Shown piece after piece: positions 1 through 7,876 of a stretch of DNA of 35,723 bases. The notes under the pieces are model-generated. The model was not told the DNA's origin and searched no databases. It saw only the letters and a program-made list of their open reading frames with translations. Position 1 is the stretch's first letter; every line of letters begins with the position of its first letter. Source of the DNA: Sphingobacteriaceae bacterium (GTDB taxonomy: Bacteria > Bacteroidota > Bacteroidia > Sphingobacteriales > Sphingobacteriaceae); NCBI GenBank assembly GCA_903644075.1, contig CAHJXH010000014.1:1-35723 (forward strand). The letters run 5' to 3'. Position numbers and translations under genes: made by a program.

Positions 1-11
1 CTTCGGGGAGG

Positions 12-1175
12 TTAGGAGGGGTCCGCCCAACTCTTATAATAATTCGGGTCTTCAATCTTAATCGCATCTTCAGTCAGCATCAGCGGATGGAATGGATCAA
101 TCATCACCGCTAATTCCTCCGTACTCTCCTTCCCTATCGATTTCTCTACCAAACCAGGGTGTGGGCCATGCGGGATTCCTCCGGGATGCAGGGTAATCTG
201 ACCTTTCACCACGTTTTTGCGACTCATAAAGTCCCCGTCTACATAGTAAAGCAACTCGTCGCTATCCACGTTGCTGTGGTTATAAGGTGCGGGGATTGAT
301 TGCGGGTGGTAATCAAACTTCCTCGGTACAAATGAACAGATTACAAAGTTATTGCCCTCAAAGGTCTGGTGTACCGGTGGCGGCTGATGAAGGCGGCCGG
401 TTATCGGCTCAAAATCGTGGATAGAAAATGCCCATGGATAATGCAGCCCATCCCAGCCAATAAAATCGAAAGGATGCGTACCGTAGATGTACGGGTAGAT
501 TAGGCCTTGTTTTTTGATAAGCACTTTAAAGTCGCCCTTCTCGTCGTGGGTCTCCAGGTTTTGCGGGCGTTTAATGTCGCGCTCGCAGTAAGGCGAATGC
601 TCCATCAGCTGGCCAAACTGGTTACGGTACCGCTTTGGCGTACGGATAGGGCTAAAGCTTTCTACAATAAACAGGCGGTTATCGGTATCGTTAAAATGCA
701 GCTGGTAAATGGTTCCGCGGGGGATAACCAGATAATCGCCATACTCAAATTTGATATTGCCGAAACCGGTTTTTAATTCACCTGAACCTTTATGGATAAA
801 CACCACTTCATCAGCCTGGCTATTTTTGTAGAAATAGTCCGTCATGCTTTGGCGTGGCGCAGCAAGCGAAATATGCAGATCGCTGTTTACCAGTACCGGT
901 TTACGGCTTTTCAGGTAATCATCTTCGGGCTCAATATTGAAGCCAATTAGGTTGGTATGTTTCAGGTGTTTCTCACGTGCAATTTTAGGTTCAACACTGT
1001 AAGGCTCGCCCAATTCTTTAACAATAGTGGGCGGGTAACAGTGGTATACCAGCGAATACATGCTCGAGAAACCTTCGGTCGAAACCAGTTCTTCGGCATA
1101 CAGCGAACCATCCGGTTTACGGAAAATGGTATGACGCTTATGAGGGATCTCTCCCAGCGTATGGTAAAATGGCAT
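12..1175 (-). CDS. hmgA: Homogentisate 1,2-dioxygenase
   Basis: This 387-residue cupin protein opens the ring of homogentisate to maleylacetoacetate in the cytoplasm, the committed step of tyrosine breakdown. Family recognition rests on the N-terminal stretch MPFYHTLGEIPHKRHTIFRK, the cupin core around residues 120-160 (VFIHKGSGELKTGFG, then GDYLVIPRGTIYQL), and the C-terminal metal region with LHPGGIPHGPHPG near residues 330-343, where His residues and a nearby Glu would hold Fe(II). Length fits the shorter bacterial family members. The gene is complete: the stop lies 11 bases inside the window. It is divergent from the fumarylacetoacetase-family gene at 1506, so the 330-base gap should hold both promoters. 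4-hydroxyphenylpyruvate dioxygenase is not in this window and may lie just outside. Function is family-based and fairly safe. Confidence 0.93.
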   Translation of the reverse strand: MPFYHTLGEIPHKRHTIFRKPDGSLYAEELVSTEGFSSMYSLVYHCYPPTIVKELGEPYSVEPKIAREKHLKHTNLIGFNIEPEDDYLKSRKPVLVNSDLHISLAAPRQSMTDYFYKNSQADEVVFIHKGSGELKTGFGNIKFEYGDYLVIPRGTIYQLHFNDTDNRLFIVESFSPIRTPKRYRNQFGQLMEHSPYCERDIKRPQNLETHDEKGDFKVLIKKQGLIYPYIYGTHPFDFIGWDGLHYPWAFSIHDFEPITGRLHQPPPVHQTFEGNNFVICSFVPRKFDYHPQSIPAPYNHSNVDSDELLYYVDGDFMSRKNVVKGQITLHPGGIPHGPHPGLVEKSIGKESTEELAVMIDPFHPLMLTEDAIKIEDPNYYKSWADPS

Positions 1176-1505
1176 AATGATTACTAATTGGTTAATAGTA
1201 AAACGTTATAGCAAATAAATGGTTGTATTTAAGTAAGATAGAGCCGGATACCACGATGGCACGACTACGAAAACGGTTAAAGGGAAACCGAGTACTGAGC
1301 GAACACTATTTTGGACAGCATAGCATAACGAAAGGCAACCACGATTTGCATCGAGATAAGCCTTTGTACGCGGTATGTCTGTTTAAACAGGTTCATGGGT
1401 GTTTTTGGTACGGCTAAGTTAGCGGATAAAAATTAATATGCAAGCATAATATTAACGCAGCAAAATTTGTTTTAGTTTTGATTAACCACCATTATTATCA
1501 GCCTT
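1176..1505. other. Divergent intergenic region, hmgA / fumarylacetoacetase
   Basis: This is a 330-base gene-free stretch between two divergent catabolic genes. A 6-bp inverted repeat, TTACTA and TAGTAA (1181-1186 and 1196-1201), lies just upstream of the hmgA start and could be a weak operator. A 64-codon open frame at 1223-1417 looks random and was not called. No tRNA or strong hairpin was seen. Confidence 0.5.
1473..1480 (+). promoter_or_regulatory. Candidate -7 box for the fumarylacetoacetase-family gene
   Basis: TAGTTTTG matches the Bacteroidota -7 consensus TAnnTTTG and ends 25 bases before the ATG at 1506. No clear -33 TTTG is present at the usual distance, so this is a half-supported promoter. 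Confidence 0.4.
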
Positions 1506-2501
1506 ATGAAGTTAGTATCGTACAAAACCGAAGATCGGGAGCATTTGGGTATTTTTGTAAATGGCCACATCTACAACCTGCACTCCTGCGATAAACTGAT
1601 ACCCGATAATATGAATGCCTTTTTAGCCGAAGGCGACGAGCTGATGGAACATGCCCAGCGTGTGCACCAGGCTATTAGCTCCGGCAAAATGGATGCCCGT
1701 GAGGAACTTTTCTTCGAGTTGATAGCACCTGTTCCCCACCCATCTTCCTGCCGCGATGCATACGCCTTTAGGCAGCATGTAGAAACTTCGCGCCGTAACC
1801 GTAAGGTGCCGATGATTCCTGAATTTGACCAATACCCTGTATTTTATTTTACCAACCATAACGCCATACAAGGCCCCGGCGAAATTGCCTGCATGCCAGA
1901 CCATTTCGATAAGCTCGATTTTGAGCTGGAAGCGGCCATTGTAATCAACAAAAAAGGCCGCAATATCCAAGCTTTCGAAGCTGATACTTACATAGCAGGC
2001 TATATGATTATGAACGACATGAGCGCCCGCACCCTGCAAATGGAAGAAATGTTGTTAAACCTCGGCCCTGCGAAAGGCAAAGATTTTTCGACCGTAATTG
2101 GCCCATGGCTGGTTACCCCTGATGAACTGGAACCTTACAAAACGGCCACCAAACGCGGCCATACCGGCAACACTTATAAGCTGCAAATGAATTGCCGCGT
2201 AAACGGCAAACAAGTATCCTCAGGCAACCTCGCCGATATGGATTGGACCTTTGCTGAAATCATTGAGCGCTGCTCATACGGCTGCGATTTGTTACCCGGC
2301 GATGTAATAGGATCAGGCACGGTAGGTACCGGATGCTTCTTAGAGTTAAACGGAACCGGATTATTAAATGACCCTAACTACGCTGTACAATGGCTGCAAC
2401 CGGGTGATTTAATTGAAATGGATGTAACAGGCTTGGGAATGCTGGGTAATGTGATTACGAAGGTAGAGAGTGATTGGAGTATTTTGGGAGAAAAGAAGTA
2501 G
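1506..2501 (+). CDS. Fumarylacetoacetate hydrolase family protein
   Basis: This 331-residue protein belongs to the FAH family, which cleaves fumarylacetoacetate to fumarate and acetoacetate as the last step of tyrosine breakdown. The C-terminal fold is recognisable: FELEAAIVINKKG (about 139-151) carries the acidic metal ligands, NDMSAR (about 169-174) follows, and LLPGDVIGSGTVGTGC (about 257-272) is the usual glycine-rich active-site loop. Its position divergent from hmgA supports a role in the homogentisate pathway rather than another FAH-fold hydrolase, although acylpyruvases share this fold. The ATG at 1506 leaves a conserved KLVSYK start and has a candidate -7 box 25 bases upstream. It is followed by an intergenic repeat, with no co-directional close partner. 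Confidence 0.88.
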   Translation: MKLVSYKTEDREHLGIFVNGHIYNLHSCDKLIPDNMNAFLAEGDELMEHAQRVHQAISSGKMDAREELFFELIAPVPHPSSCRDAYAFRQHVETSRRNRKVPMIPEFDQYPVFYFTNHNAIQGPGEIACMPDHFDKLDFELEAAIVINKKGRNIQAFEADTYIAGYMIMNDMSARTLQMEEMLLNLGPAKGKDFSTVIGPWLVTPDELEPYKTATKRGHTGNTYKLQMNCRVNGKQVSSGNLADMDWTFAEIIERCSYGCDLLPGDVIGSGTVGTGCFLELNGTGLLNDPNYAVQWLQPGDLIEMDVTGLGMLGNVITKVESDWSILGEKK

Positions 2502-2512
2502 GGTCTAATAGT

Positions 2513-2685
2513 TTTTTGTCATCCTGAGTTATAAAATCCGGGGGCCTCTAAGGGTGCAATGACATGTTTGAAAATCAGCCACTTAATAAACATGTCATGG
2601 GTAGCGATAGCGAAGGATCTTCTTCGCCCTGTATAGCCGGATTGTATATCGAAGAAGATTCTTCATTTCATTCAGAATGACAAAG
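2513..2685 (+). repeat. Palindromic intergenic repeat, family 1 copy A (with internal insert)
   Basis: The ends are inverted: TTTTGTCATCCTGAG on the left and TTCAGAATGACAAAG on the right. Inside, GATCTTCTTCG faces CGAAGAAGATTCTTC, giving a long hairpin. A segment of about 80 bases between the left end and the GCGATAGCGAAG core carries its own 11-bp inverted repeat (ATGACATGTTT and AAACATGTCAT), so it looks like a second element inserted into the first. The short copy at 28577-28674 lacks this insert. The first codons of the longer open frame of the next gene overlap the right end, which is one reason to prefer the start at 2739. Confidence 0.8.
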
Positions 2686-2738
2686 TGAAGAGAATAAACT
2701 CCATAAAACAACCTCCCCTCTTCATCAGTATATCACTT

Positions 2739-3464
2739 ATGATCGTTAACTACACCCAACAAGGCTGGGAAATTATCACCCAACGGGCACACGGCTTGCT
2801 CGCAGCCCAATTGGCTATGCACTGGCAAATTAAAACCCGGCCACAACGCTGGACTGAAACCGTAATAGCCATAGCCGGCCACGATGATGCCCAAACCGAA
2901 CTGGAAGAAAACGATCTCCTCACCCCACAAGGCGGCCCGGTTAACTTCGCCATGAAATTATTTGAGCCGGAACGTTGCCAGCGATTATTAGATTTTTCTT
3001 TATCGCGAAGCAGGTATACGGCTCTCCTGGCCTCCATGCACATGTGTTTTTTGTATAAGAAAGAGATTGATACCAATCCGTTAGTGAAAAAATTTTTGGA
3101 AAATCATCACAAGCAGCAAACCCAATGGTGCAAAGAACTGAAAATTACCAAAGCAGAAGCTGACCGTATTTACGGCTTGATGGAATGGTGCGATGCATTC
3201 TCGTTATTGCTTTGCCAACATGAGGTACAGCCCGAGCATCGGGTTATTGAAATTAGCCGAGGGTTTGATGACAGGCAGTACACTTTAAAACGGGCGGCTG
3301 ATGGTACACTCCATGTTTCGCCCTGGCCGTTTGAGGATAAAAGCTTTGAGGTACATGTGGAAACGAGGGTGATTCCGCAACTGCAGTTTGAGCGTAATGA
3401 GGAGTTTAAGAAAGCTTTTTTAGATGCGGAGGTTGTGGAGAAGAAGTGGGTGTTGAAGCGGTAA
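2739..3464 (+). CDS. DUF3891 family protein
   Basis: I recognise this as a DUF3891-type protein of about 241 residues; its function is not known. From the chosen start it begins MIVNYTQQGWEIITQRAHG, a typical opening in which the His of QRAHG and later His/Asp residues (HDDAQTELEE) are conserved and could hold a metal. The same frame opens earlier at 2685, but those 18 extra codons fall in the end of an intergenic repeat and read like noncoding sequence, so the ATG at 2739 is preferred. No signal peptide or membrane segment is visible, so it is probably cytoplasmic. It stands alone between two near-identical direct repeats (2513-2685 and 3480-3682), which makes it excisable in principle by recombination. 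Confidence 0.8.
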   Translation: MIVNYTQQGWEIITQRAHGLLAAQLAMHWQIKTRPQRWTETVIAIAGHDDAQTELEENDLLTPQGGPVNFAMKLFEPERCQRLLDFSLSRSRYTALLASMHMCFLYKKEIDTNPLVKKFLENHHKQQTQWCKELKITKAEADRIYGLMEWCDAFSLLLCQHEVQPEHRVIEISRGFDDRQYTLKRAADGTLHVSPWPFEDKSFEVHVETRVIPQLQFERNEEFKKAFLDAEVVEKKWVLKR

Positions 3465-3479
3465 TCGTCTCTCTTAACC

Positions 3480-3682
3480 TTTTGTCATATTGAGTTATAA
3501 AATCCGCGGCCTCTAAGGGTGCAATGACATGTTTGAAAATCAGCCACTTAATAAACATGTCATGGGTAGCGATAGCGAAATATCTTCTTCGCTTTGTTTA
3601 GTCTTGAACCAGAATTTACTGAATTAAAGAATTAACAGAATATAAAGCGCAGAAGATTCTTCATTACATTCAGAATGACAAA
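3480..3682 (+). repeat. Palindromic intergenic repeat, family 1 copy B (with internal insert)
   Basis: Same element and same internal insert as 2513-2685, in the same orientation. The roughly 85-base stretch from TTATAAAATCC to the GCGATAGCGA core is nearly identical in the two copies. The middle of copy B differs and holds about 50 extra bases (around 3600-3650) before the common right end TTCAGAATGACAAA. Together with the neighbouring repeat it fills most of the gene-free stretch 3465-3856. Confidence 0.8.
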
Positions 3683-3690
3683 CCACAATT

Positions 3691-3788
3691 GTCATCCCGA
3701 ACCCACAGGACAGGTATGCTTTTGAGAGGTTGTCGACCTGTATATCCGCTTAGCATGTGGGGTGCTGAAACAAGTTCAGCATGACGGG
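3691..3788. repeat. Palindromic intergenic repeat, family 2 copy A
   Basis: It starts GTCATCCCGAAC and ends GTTCAGCATGACGGG, so the ends are inverted. The segment at about 3752-3783, GCTTAGCATGTGGGGTGCTG onward, recurs reverse-complemented at about 27598-27632. It lies directly after family 1 copy B. Confidence 0.75.
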
Positions 3789-3832
3789 CTTATAAAACAA
3801 TGCCGACTGCCACTACCTGCTACTACTTCCAT

Positions 3833-3856
3833 TCCCTCTTCAGGGGGTTAGGGGGC
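3833..3856 (-). repeat. C-rich 3' motif after the LytTR gene
   Basis: On the minus strand the LytTR stop codon is followed at once by a run reading CCCCCTAACCCCCTGAAGAG. A similar run follows the SDR stop at 7040 (7015-7039) and a related one follows hmgA (1-30). The CCCC-TGAA-GGGG part can fold into a tight stem-loop, so it may act in 3'-end formation. Confidence 0.5.
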
Positions 3857-4609
3857 TTATATCCCCAAAACCTGCTTCAACTTCACATAACCCGATTTAC
3901 TAACCGGGATCTTAGCGCCCGATTTTAGGATGGCGATGTGCGAGTCTTTTTCGTAAGGATCTATGCGGGTAATTTGATCGATGGCTACAATGTATGAACG
4001 GTGTACACGCACAAACTGACGAACGTCGAGCACTTTCTCAAAGAAGCTCATCGTTTTGTTTTTTAGGAATGAACCTTCGGCAGTGTGTACGCTTACGTAG
4101 TCGTCATCGGCTTCGAGGTAAAGCACATCGTGTACCGGGATGATTTTAACCTTGGTACCGGTTTTAACCACAATACGATCATGCTGTACGGGCGACTGGG
4201 TAGCTACCTCTTCCAACAGACTCTCCGTTTGTTTTTGCTGCTGAACAGGTGTGCCGCTTTGCGCCAGGTATTTATCAACCGCTTTTTTAAAACGTTCTTT
4301 GCTGAAGGGTTTCAACAGGTAATCAATCGCATGGGCTTCAAAAGCTTTGATGGCAAACTCGTCGAAAGCAGTGGTAAAAATTACAGCAGGTGGTTGTTCT
4401 AACAATTCAAGCATTTCAAAACCATTGATCTTGGGCATTTGCACATCCAGAAAAATCAGGTCGGGCTGCGATTGCATAATGGCTTTCATGCCTTCAAAGC
4501 CATCGCCGCATTCCTGCAGCACCTGTATCTGGTCTTTATAATCCTGCAAATATTCCAGAACCACCATTCGTGCCAGTGGCTCATCGTCAATGAGTAATAC
4601 TTGTTTCAT
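3857..4609 (-). CDS. LytTR-family response regulator
   Basis: This 250-residue regulator has an N-terminal receiver domain (about 1-115) with acidic pocket D8/D9, phospho-acceptor D55 (LIFLDVQMPK), T79/T80 and K100 (DYLLKPF). A LytTR DNA-binding domain follows (about 145-248), recognisable from VLYLEADDDYVSVHT and FVRVHRSYIVAI. Its ATG directly follows the TAA of the kinase gene (TAAATG, no spacer), so translational coupling is likely and the kinase at 4610-5644 is the evident partner. Such pairs in Bacteroidota usually control membrane, transport or envelope genes; the LiaF-like gene upstream suggests envelope stress here, which is inference. Confidence 0.93.
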   Translation of the reverse strand: MKQVLLIDDEPLARMVVLEYLQDYKDQIQVLQECGDGFEGMKAIMQSQPDLIFLDVQMPKINGFEMLELLEQPPAVIFTTAFDEFAIKAFEAHAIDYLLKPFSKERFKKAVDKYLAQSGTPVQQQKQTESLLEEVATQSPVQHDRIVVKTGTKVKIIPVHDVLYLEADDDYVSVHTAEGSFLKNKTMSFFEKVLDVRQFVRVHRSYIVAIDQITRIDPYEKDSHIAILKSGAKIPVSKSGYVKLKQVLGI

Positions 4610-5644
4610 TTAGGGCTGAGGTATTTTTATTATAGTTGTAAAGATATTATCATTTACATAGGTTTCAACCAAATCGTTACGGGTATATATCAAATATAAT
4701 CGGCGCTGCATCCCGCTCAAACCAAAACCCGTCCCCTTGCGCGGTTTGGCCGTTTGTGGGTCGTATGGATTTTGTACAATAATTACCAGGTAACCTTCGT
4801 CAACTTCACCCCTTAAACTTACTACTACATCGCCTATTGTATCATACAAACCAAATTTAATGGCGTTTTCTACCACGGGCTGTAAAAGTAATGGCGGCAT
4901 TACTGCTGTGCGGCACTGCTCGTCGCAGCTAATCTCTGTTTGCAGGCGATGGCCGAAACGTACCTTTTCAATATCGAGATATAATTGTAAGTGGGCCAAT
5001 TCTTCGTTCAAAGTAACCTGCTGCTGATCGTCTTTCTTCAAAGTTCCGCGCAAAAAGTCTGATAGCTGGTGGATCATCTTCCTTGCCTCTTCGGGTTTAA
5101 AACCAATTAAAGCATTAATAGAATTTAAGCTATTAAATAGAAAGTGGGGTTGTAATTGTTGGCGCAGGGTATAAAGCTCGGCCTCTTTGGCCAGTTTCTC
5201 GGCTTCGGCTTTGCGTTTTTCGTTCTCTTTATTATCCTGTTGGGCGTACCATACCAAACTGATCATGGCCATCCAACCTATAGCCATAAAATTGGTAAAG
5301 TAGCGGATAATGAGCGATTTAATTACGAATACAAAGTACTCGCCATCCTTTATCATAGCGGGCAAAGCAAAGCGCGATATAGCTAAACAAATACCGGCCA
5401 GCAAACCGCACCAGATCAATAAGTTTAAATAACTGCTTTTTGAAGGCTGGTAAAAACGCAGTGTGTTGTCAATTAACCAGCAAGCGCCTGCCAATGCAAT
5501 GGTGCTAACGCAGCTATCGGTAATGGCAATATACCAATCGAAGCCGTAGCTATGTATCAAATACAGCTGCAATGCAGTCCATATAGCGCCGCAGGCTACA
5601 AAGCCCCAGCGAAGGTTTACAAAGGTTGATACAGGTGCACTCAA
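4610..5644 (-). CDS. LytS/YehU-type sensor histidine kinase
   Basis: This 344-residue membrane kinase has several hydrophobic segments in the first 135 residues (about 12-30, 43-58, 74-92, 108-133), then a short charged coiled-coil-like linker (137-160). The His_kinase domain of the LytS class follows, with phospho-acceptor H167 in QPHFLFNSLN, and the ATP-binding part has PVVENAIKFG and GTGFGLSGMQRR. No periplasmic sensor domain is visible, so the signal is probably sensed in or near the membrane. The stop codon touches the start of the LytTR regulator gene, which marks them as one operon. Confidence 0.93.
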   Translation of the reverse strand: MSAPVSTFVNLRWGFVACGAIWTALQLYLIHSYGFDWYIAITDSCVSTIALAGACWLIDNTLRFYQPSKSSYLNLLIWCGLLAGICLAISRFALPAMIKDGEYFVFVIKSLIIRYFTNFMAIGWMAMISLVWYAQQDNKENEKRKAEAEKLAKEAELYTLRQQLQPHFLFNSLNSINALIGFKPEEARKMIHQLSDFLRGTLKKDDQQQVTLNEELAHLQLYLDIEKVRFGHRLQTEISCDEQCRTAVMPPLLLQPVVENAIKFGLYDTIGDVVVSLRGEVDEGYLVIIVQNPYDPQTAKPRKGTGFGLSGMQRRLYLIYTRNDLVETYVNDNIFTTIIKIPQP

Positions 5645-5667
5645 AACGGCTTGGTTTAATGTTCAGT

Positions 5668-5745
5668 TTATACCGTGGCAGCCTCGCGGTTTGCCCGGTT
5701 ATATTGTTCGGCATTATTTGCCTGGGTACGTTGGGGTTTCGGCAT
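5668..5745 (-). CDS. Possible 25-residue leader ORF before the sensor kinase
   Basis: An ATG frame reading MPKPQRTQANNAEQYNRANR and five more residues ends 23 bases before the kinase start, in the space between the LiaF-like gene and the kinase. It is hydrophilic, and no match is known to me. The frame starts close to the hairpin at 5749-5778. It may be a leader peptide or chance; comparing the same interval in related genomes would decide. Confidence 0.2.
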   Translation of the reverse strand: MPKPQRTQANNAEQYNRANREAATV

Positions 5746-5748
5746 TAA

Positions 5749-5778
5749 ATCAGGCGCGGTGGTTAAGCCGCGCCTGAT
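5749..5778 (-). terminator. GC-rich hairpin between the LiaF-like gene and the kinase
   Basis: There is a perfect 11-bp stem, ATCAGGCGCGG and CCGCGCCTGAT, with an 8-base loop, 25 bases after the LiaF stop on the minus strand. It is followed by only a short TTTAAT tract, so it may be a weak terminator or an RNA-processing or attenuation element that lowers kinase and regulator expression relative to the LiaF-like protein. Confidence 0.5.
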
Positions 5779-5802
5779 GGGATTGTTTTAGTGTGATTGT
5801 GA

Positions 5803-6672
5803 TTAGTAACTTTTAATCTCGACCCCGGCAAATATGGAAGTACCTTTTAATACTAATATTTTATCAGGACTAAGCGGGATACCACCGGGGCGGCGTTTAT
5901 CATCAATACCGGCAAATACAGCGGCCATATCTGATGTTACCTGCCAGTGCGGTGGCACAATGATTTTGATGCCGCCAAACAGTTGAGTAACATCTATATA
6001 AATCCTGCCATTAATATCGGCCTGGGTAAAGTTAAGTTCTGTACCACCGAAGATGTTGACTACCTCGCCGCCTTTAAAATCTTTTGACAGGATTGATTTG
6101 TGCACGCTGCCAAATACCGAGGTTGTATCTAAATGATCGTCGCCCATGGCAAATTTCGAACCGAAAGCAGATTGTGGATTAGGTTGAGGCTGTGGTTCAC
6201 CTTCAATTGGGTTACCGTTCTCGTCCACATTTACTTTGGCATCCCATTCAGGTGCGTTGTATTTATAATTGTAGTTATAATCATAAGTGTTGGTTACACC
6301 ATCTTGATGTCCCCATTTACGTCCGAAACTTTTTTTGAATTTGTCTTTACCCAGAATAACCCAAAGGCCAAGAGTAATTAGTAACAGCGGCCAGATAAAG
6401 TGAGAAAGATCGAAACCAGGGAAAATATCATCGGCCAAAAACAGCGCGCCGATTACAATCATAACTATTGATCCTGTGTTTCTGAAGTTGTGTTTAGCAC
6501 CACTGTATACACCTACGATGATGAGGATAACCGGCCATCTGAATAACCACCATGGTGCAACTAAAAAGTTTAACTGTTGAAATAGCAATATTGCTCCAAA
6601 AATCAACAGTACAAGTCCGGCGATGGCTTTTCCATTGCCGGGCTTTTTAGGATATATTGTGTCGTTGTTCAT
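5803..6672 (-). CDS. LiaF-like membrane protein (LiaI/LiaF transmembrane region plus cell-wall-active response domain)
   Basis: This 289-residue protein has four close hydrophobic segments in residues 16-108, as in the LiaI/LiaF membrane module. A charged and Tyr/Asn-rich linker (about 115-170) follows, and then a beta-rich C-terminal domain (about 180-289) with repeated FGG and FAG turns (VNIFGGTELNF, TQLFGGIKIIVP, SIFAGVEIKSY), typical of the LiaF cell-wall-active antibiotic response domain. Relatives regulate two-component systems that answer envelope stress. It is the first gene of a minus-strand run with the kinase and LytTR regulator, though a hairpin at 5749-5778 separates them. A promoter with TAGTTTTG lies just upstream (6695-6725). 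A role as negative regulator of this kinase is inferred from context. Confidence 0.85.
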   Translation of the reverse strand: MNNDTIYPKKPGNGKAIAGLVLLIFGAILLFQQLNFLVAPWWLFRWPVILIIVGVYSGAKHNFRNTGSIVMIVIGALFLADDIFPGFDLSHFIWPLLLITLGLWVILGKDKFKKSFGRKWGHQDGVTNTYDYNYNYKYNAPEWDAKVNVDENGNPIEGEPQPQPNPQSAFGSKFAMGDDHLDTTSVFGSVHKSILSKDFKGGEVVNIFGGTELNFTQADINGRIYIDVTQLFGGIKIIVPPHWQVTSDMAAVFAGIDDKRRPGGIPLSPDKILVLKGTSIFAGVEIKSY

Positions 6673-6694
6673 TGTTCTGAATTAAAATCTTATC

Positions 6695-6725
6695 CAAAAC
6701 TATAATAACAATGCACATATGCCAA
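6695..6725 (-). promoter_or_regulatory. Promoter of the LiaF-like gene
   Basis: On the minus strand, TTG (6723-6725), a 20-base spacer and TAGTTTTG (6695-6702) fit the Bacteroidota -33/-7 pattern. The ATG at 6672 follows 22 bases after the -7 box, giving a short leader. Confidence 0.5.
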
Positions 6726-6785
6726 TTAATAACTGGCTGTTAGTGAAAAAAACTCGGTAAACAGGGATTATGGAGCGGTGAAAAA

Positions 6786-6822
6786 AGAGAGTCAAGAATC
6801 GAGAACCAAGAATCAAGACAAT
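6786..6822 (+). repeat. AGAATCAAG-type degenerate repeat
   Basis: Repeated words such as GTCAAGAATCGAG and CCAAGAATCAAGAC occur here. The same words recur reverse-complemented at 9003-9037, again at 16140-16175 with an inverted partner at 16212-16252, and in weaker form at 28519-28555 and 28685-28720. Forward and inverted copies come in pairs. Confidence 0.6.
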
Positions 6823-6846
6823 TGCCCACAGCATATATACTAAAAC

Positions 6847-6969
6847 ACGTCATTGCTGTACGAAGCAATCGCGAACTGTACAGAGCGGCTCTGTAGATCG
6901 TGGATTGTTTCGTACCTCAATGACGTGCTGGGAGGTTACTATTAAACGAGACACAAAGTATTGTGTCTC
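6847..6969. repeat. Composite palindromic element, family 3 copy A
   Basis: Two parts are present. An 80-base palindrome (6847-6926) starts ACGTCATTGC and ends CAATGACGT, with CTGTACAGAGCGGCTCTGTAG in the middle region. After 21 bases a near-perfect 22-base hairpin (6948-6969) starts GAGACACAAA and ends TTGTGTCTC. The same two parts in the same order and spacing occur at 8864-8991. This fills most of the gene-free stretch 6673-7039. Confidence 0.8.
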
Positions 6970-7039
6970 TACGGAAAATGGTTCTCTCTGTATTTCACAA
7001 TGACGTAATGTGTAACTCCCCTTCAGGGGGTTTGGGGGA

Positions 7040-7801
7040 TTACAAGAACATCCCGCCCGATGCTTCTATCCGTTGCGCTGTGATCCAACGGGCATCATCT
7101 GAGCATAGGAAAGCTACAACACCGCCAATATCATCCGGCTGACCAATACGGCCCAGCGCGGTTTGTGACGACAGGAACTCCACCACACCCGGATGTTCGC
7201 GGGCAGCGGCAGTAAAATCGGTTTCGATAATACCGGGGGCAACCAGATTAACGGCGATACCACGTGAGCCTAACTCTTTAGCCAAGTATTTGGTTAACAC
7301 TTCGATAGCGCCTTTCATTGATGCATAGGCCGAATAGCCCGGTGTAGCAAAGCGGGTTAAACCGGTTGATGTATTAATGATGCGGCCACCATCGGCAATT
7401 ACCGGTAGCAGGGTTTGGGTTAAAAAGAAAACGCCTTTAAAATGGATGTTGAACAGGTTGTCAAAATCTTCTTCGGTAGCCTCGGCAAATGGTGCTCGGG
7501 CATCAATACCGGCATTATTGATCAGGAAATTGAATTTATCTGTATGCCATACTTTTTGCAGGATCACCAATAATTCGGCTTTAAAAGCGTCGAAGGTTTT
7601 AACATCGCCTGTGTTGAGCTGTATGGCGGCGGCTTTGCGGCCTAAGGCTTCAATTTCAGCTACTACTTTGTCGGCCTCATCTTTACGGCTGTTGTAGGTG
7701 ATGATAACATCGTTCCCTTTTTTAGCCAGGGTAATGGCTTCGTTTTTCCCCAGTCCGCGGCTGCTGCCGGTTACCAGTGCTATTTTGTTTGTTGCTTCCA
7801 T
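7040..7801 (-). CDS. SDR family NAD(P)-dependent oxidoreductase
   Basis: This 253-residue classical short-chain dehydrogenase has the cofactor motif TGSSRGLG (11-18), NNAG (95-98), catalytic Ser around 145, and Y159/K163 in YASMK. The C-terminus RIEASGGMF is typical of 3-oxoacyl-ACP-reductase-like SDRs that act on small ketones; the substrate is unknown. It is closely similar by eye to the SDR at 34743-35507 (shared QLNTGD, FLINNAG, HFKGV, MKGAIEV and the same ending), and both stand next to an AraC-type regulator gene. The regulator gene lies 75 bases upstream on the same strand. A C-rich 3' motif follows the stop. Confidence 0.92.
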   Translation of the reverse strand: MEATNKIALVTGSSRGLGKNEAITLAKKGNDVIITYNSRKDEADKVVAEIEALGRKAAAIQLNTGDVKTFDAFKAELLVILQKVWHTDKFNFLINNAGIDARAPFAEATEEDFDNLFNIHFKGVFFLTQTLLPVIADGGRIINTSTGLTRFATPGYSAYASMKGAIEVLTKYLAKELGSRGIAVNLVAPGIIETDFTAAAREHPGVVEFLSSQTALGRIGQPDDIGGVVAFLCSDDARWITAQRIEASGGMFL

Positions 7802-7876
7802 ATGATCTTTGATTGTTTAATTGAACAATACAAAGGTCTAAATAGTTACAGCGAAAATTATGGTGACTGTTTCAGT

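Noticed and set aside
1223-1417. 64-codon open frame between hmgA and the fumarylacetoacetase-family gene
   Set aside because: No recognisable motif, basic and irregular composition, and it sits where the divergent promoters must be.
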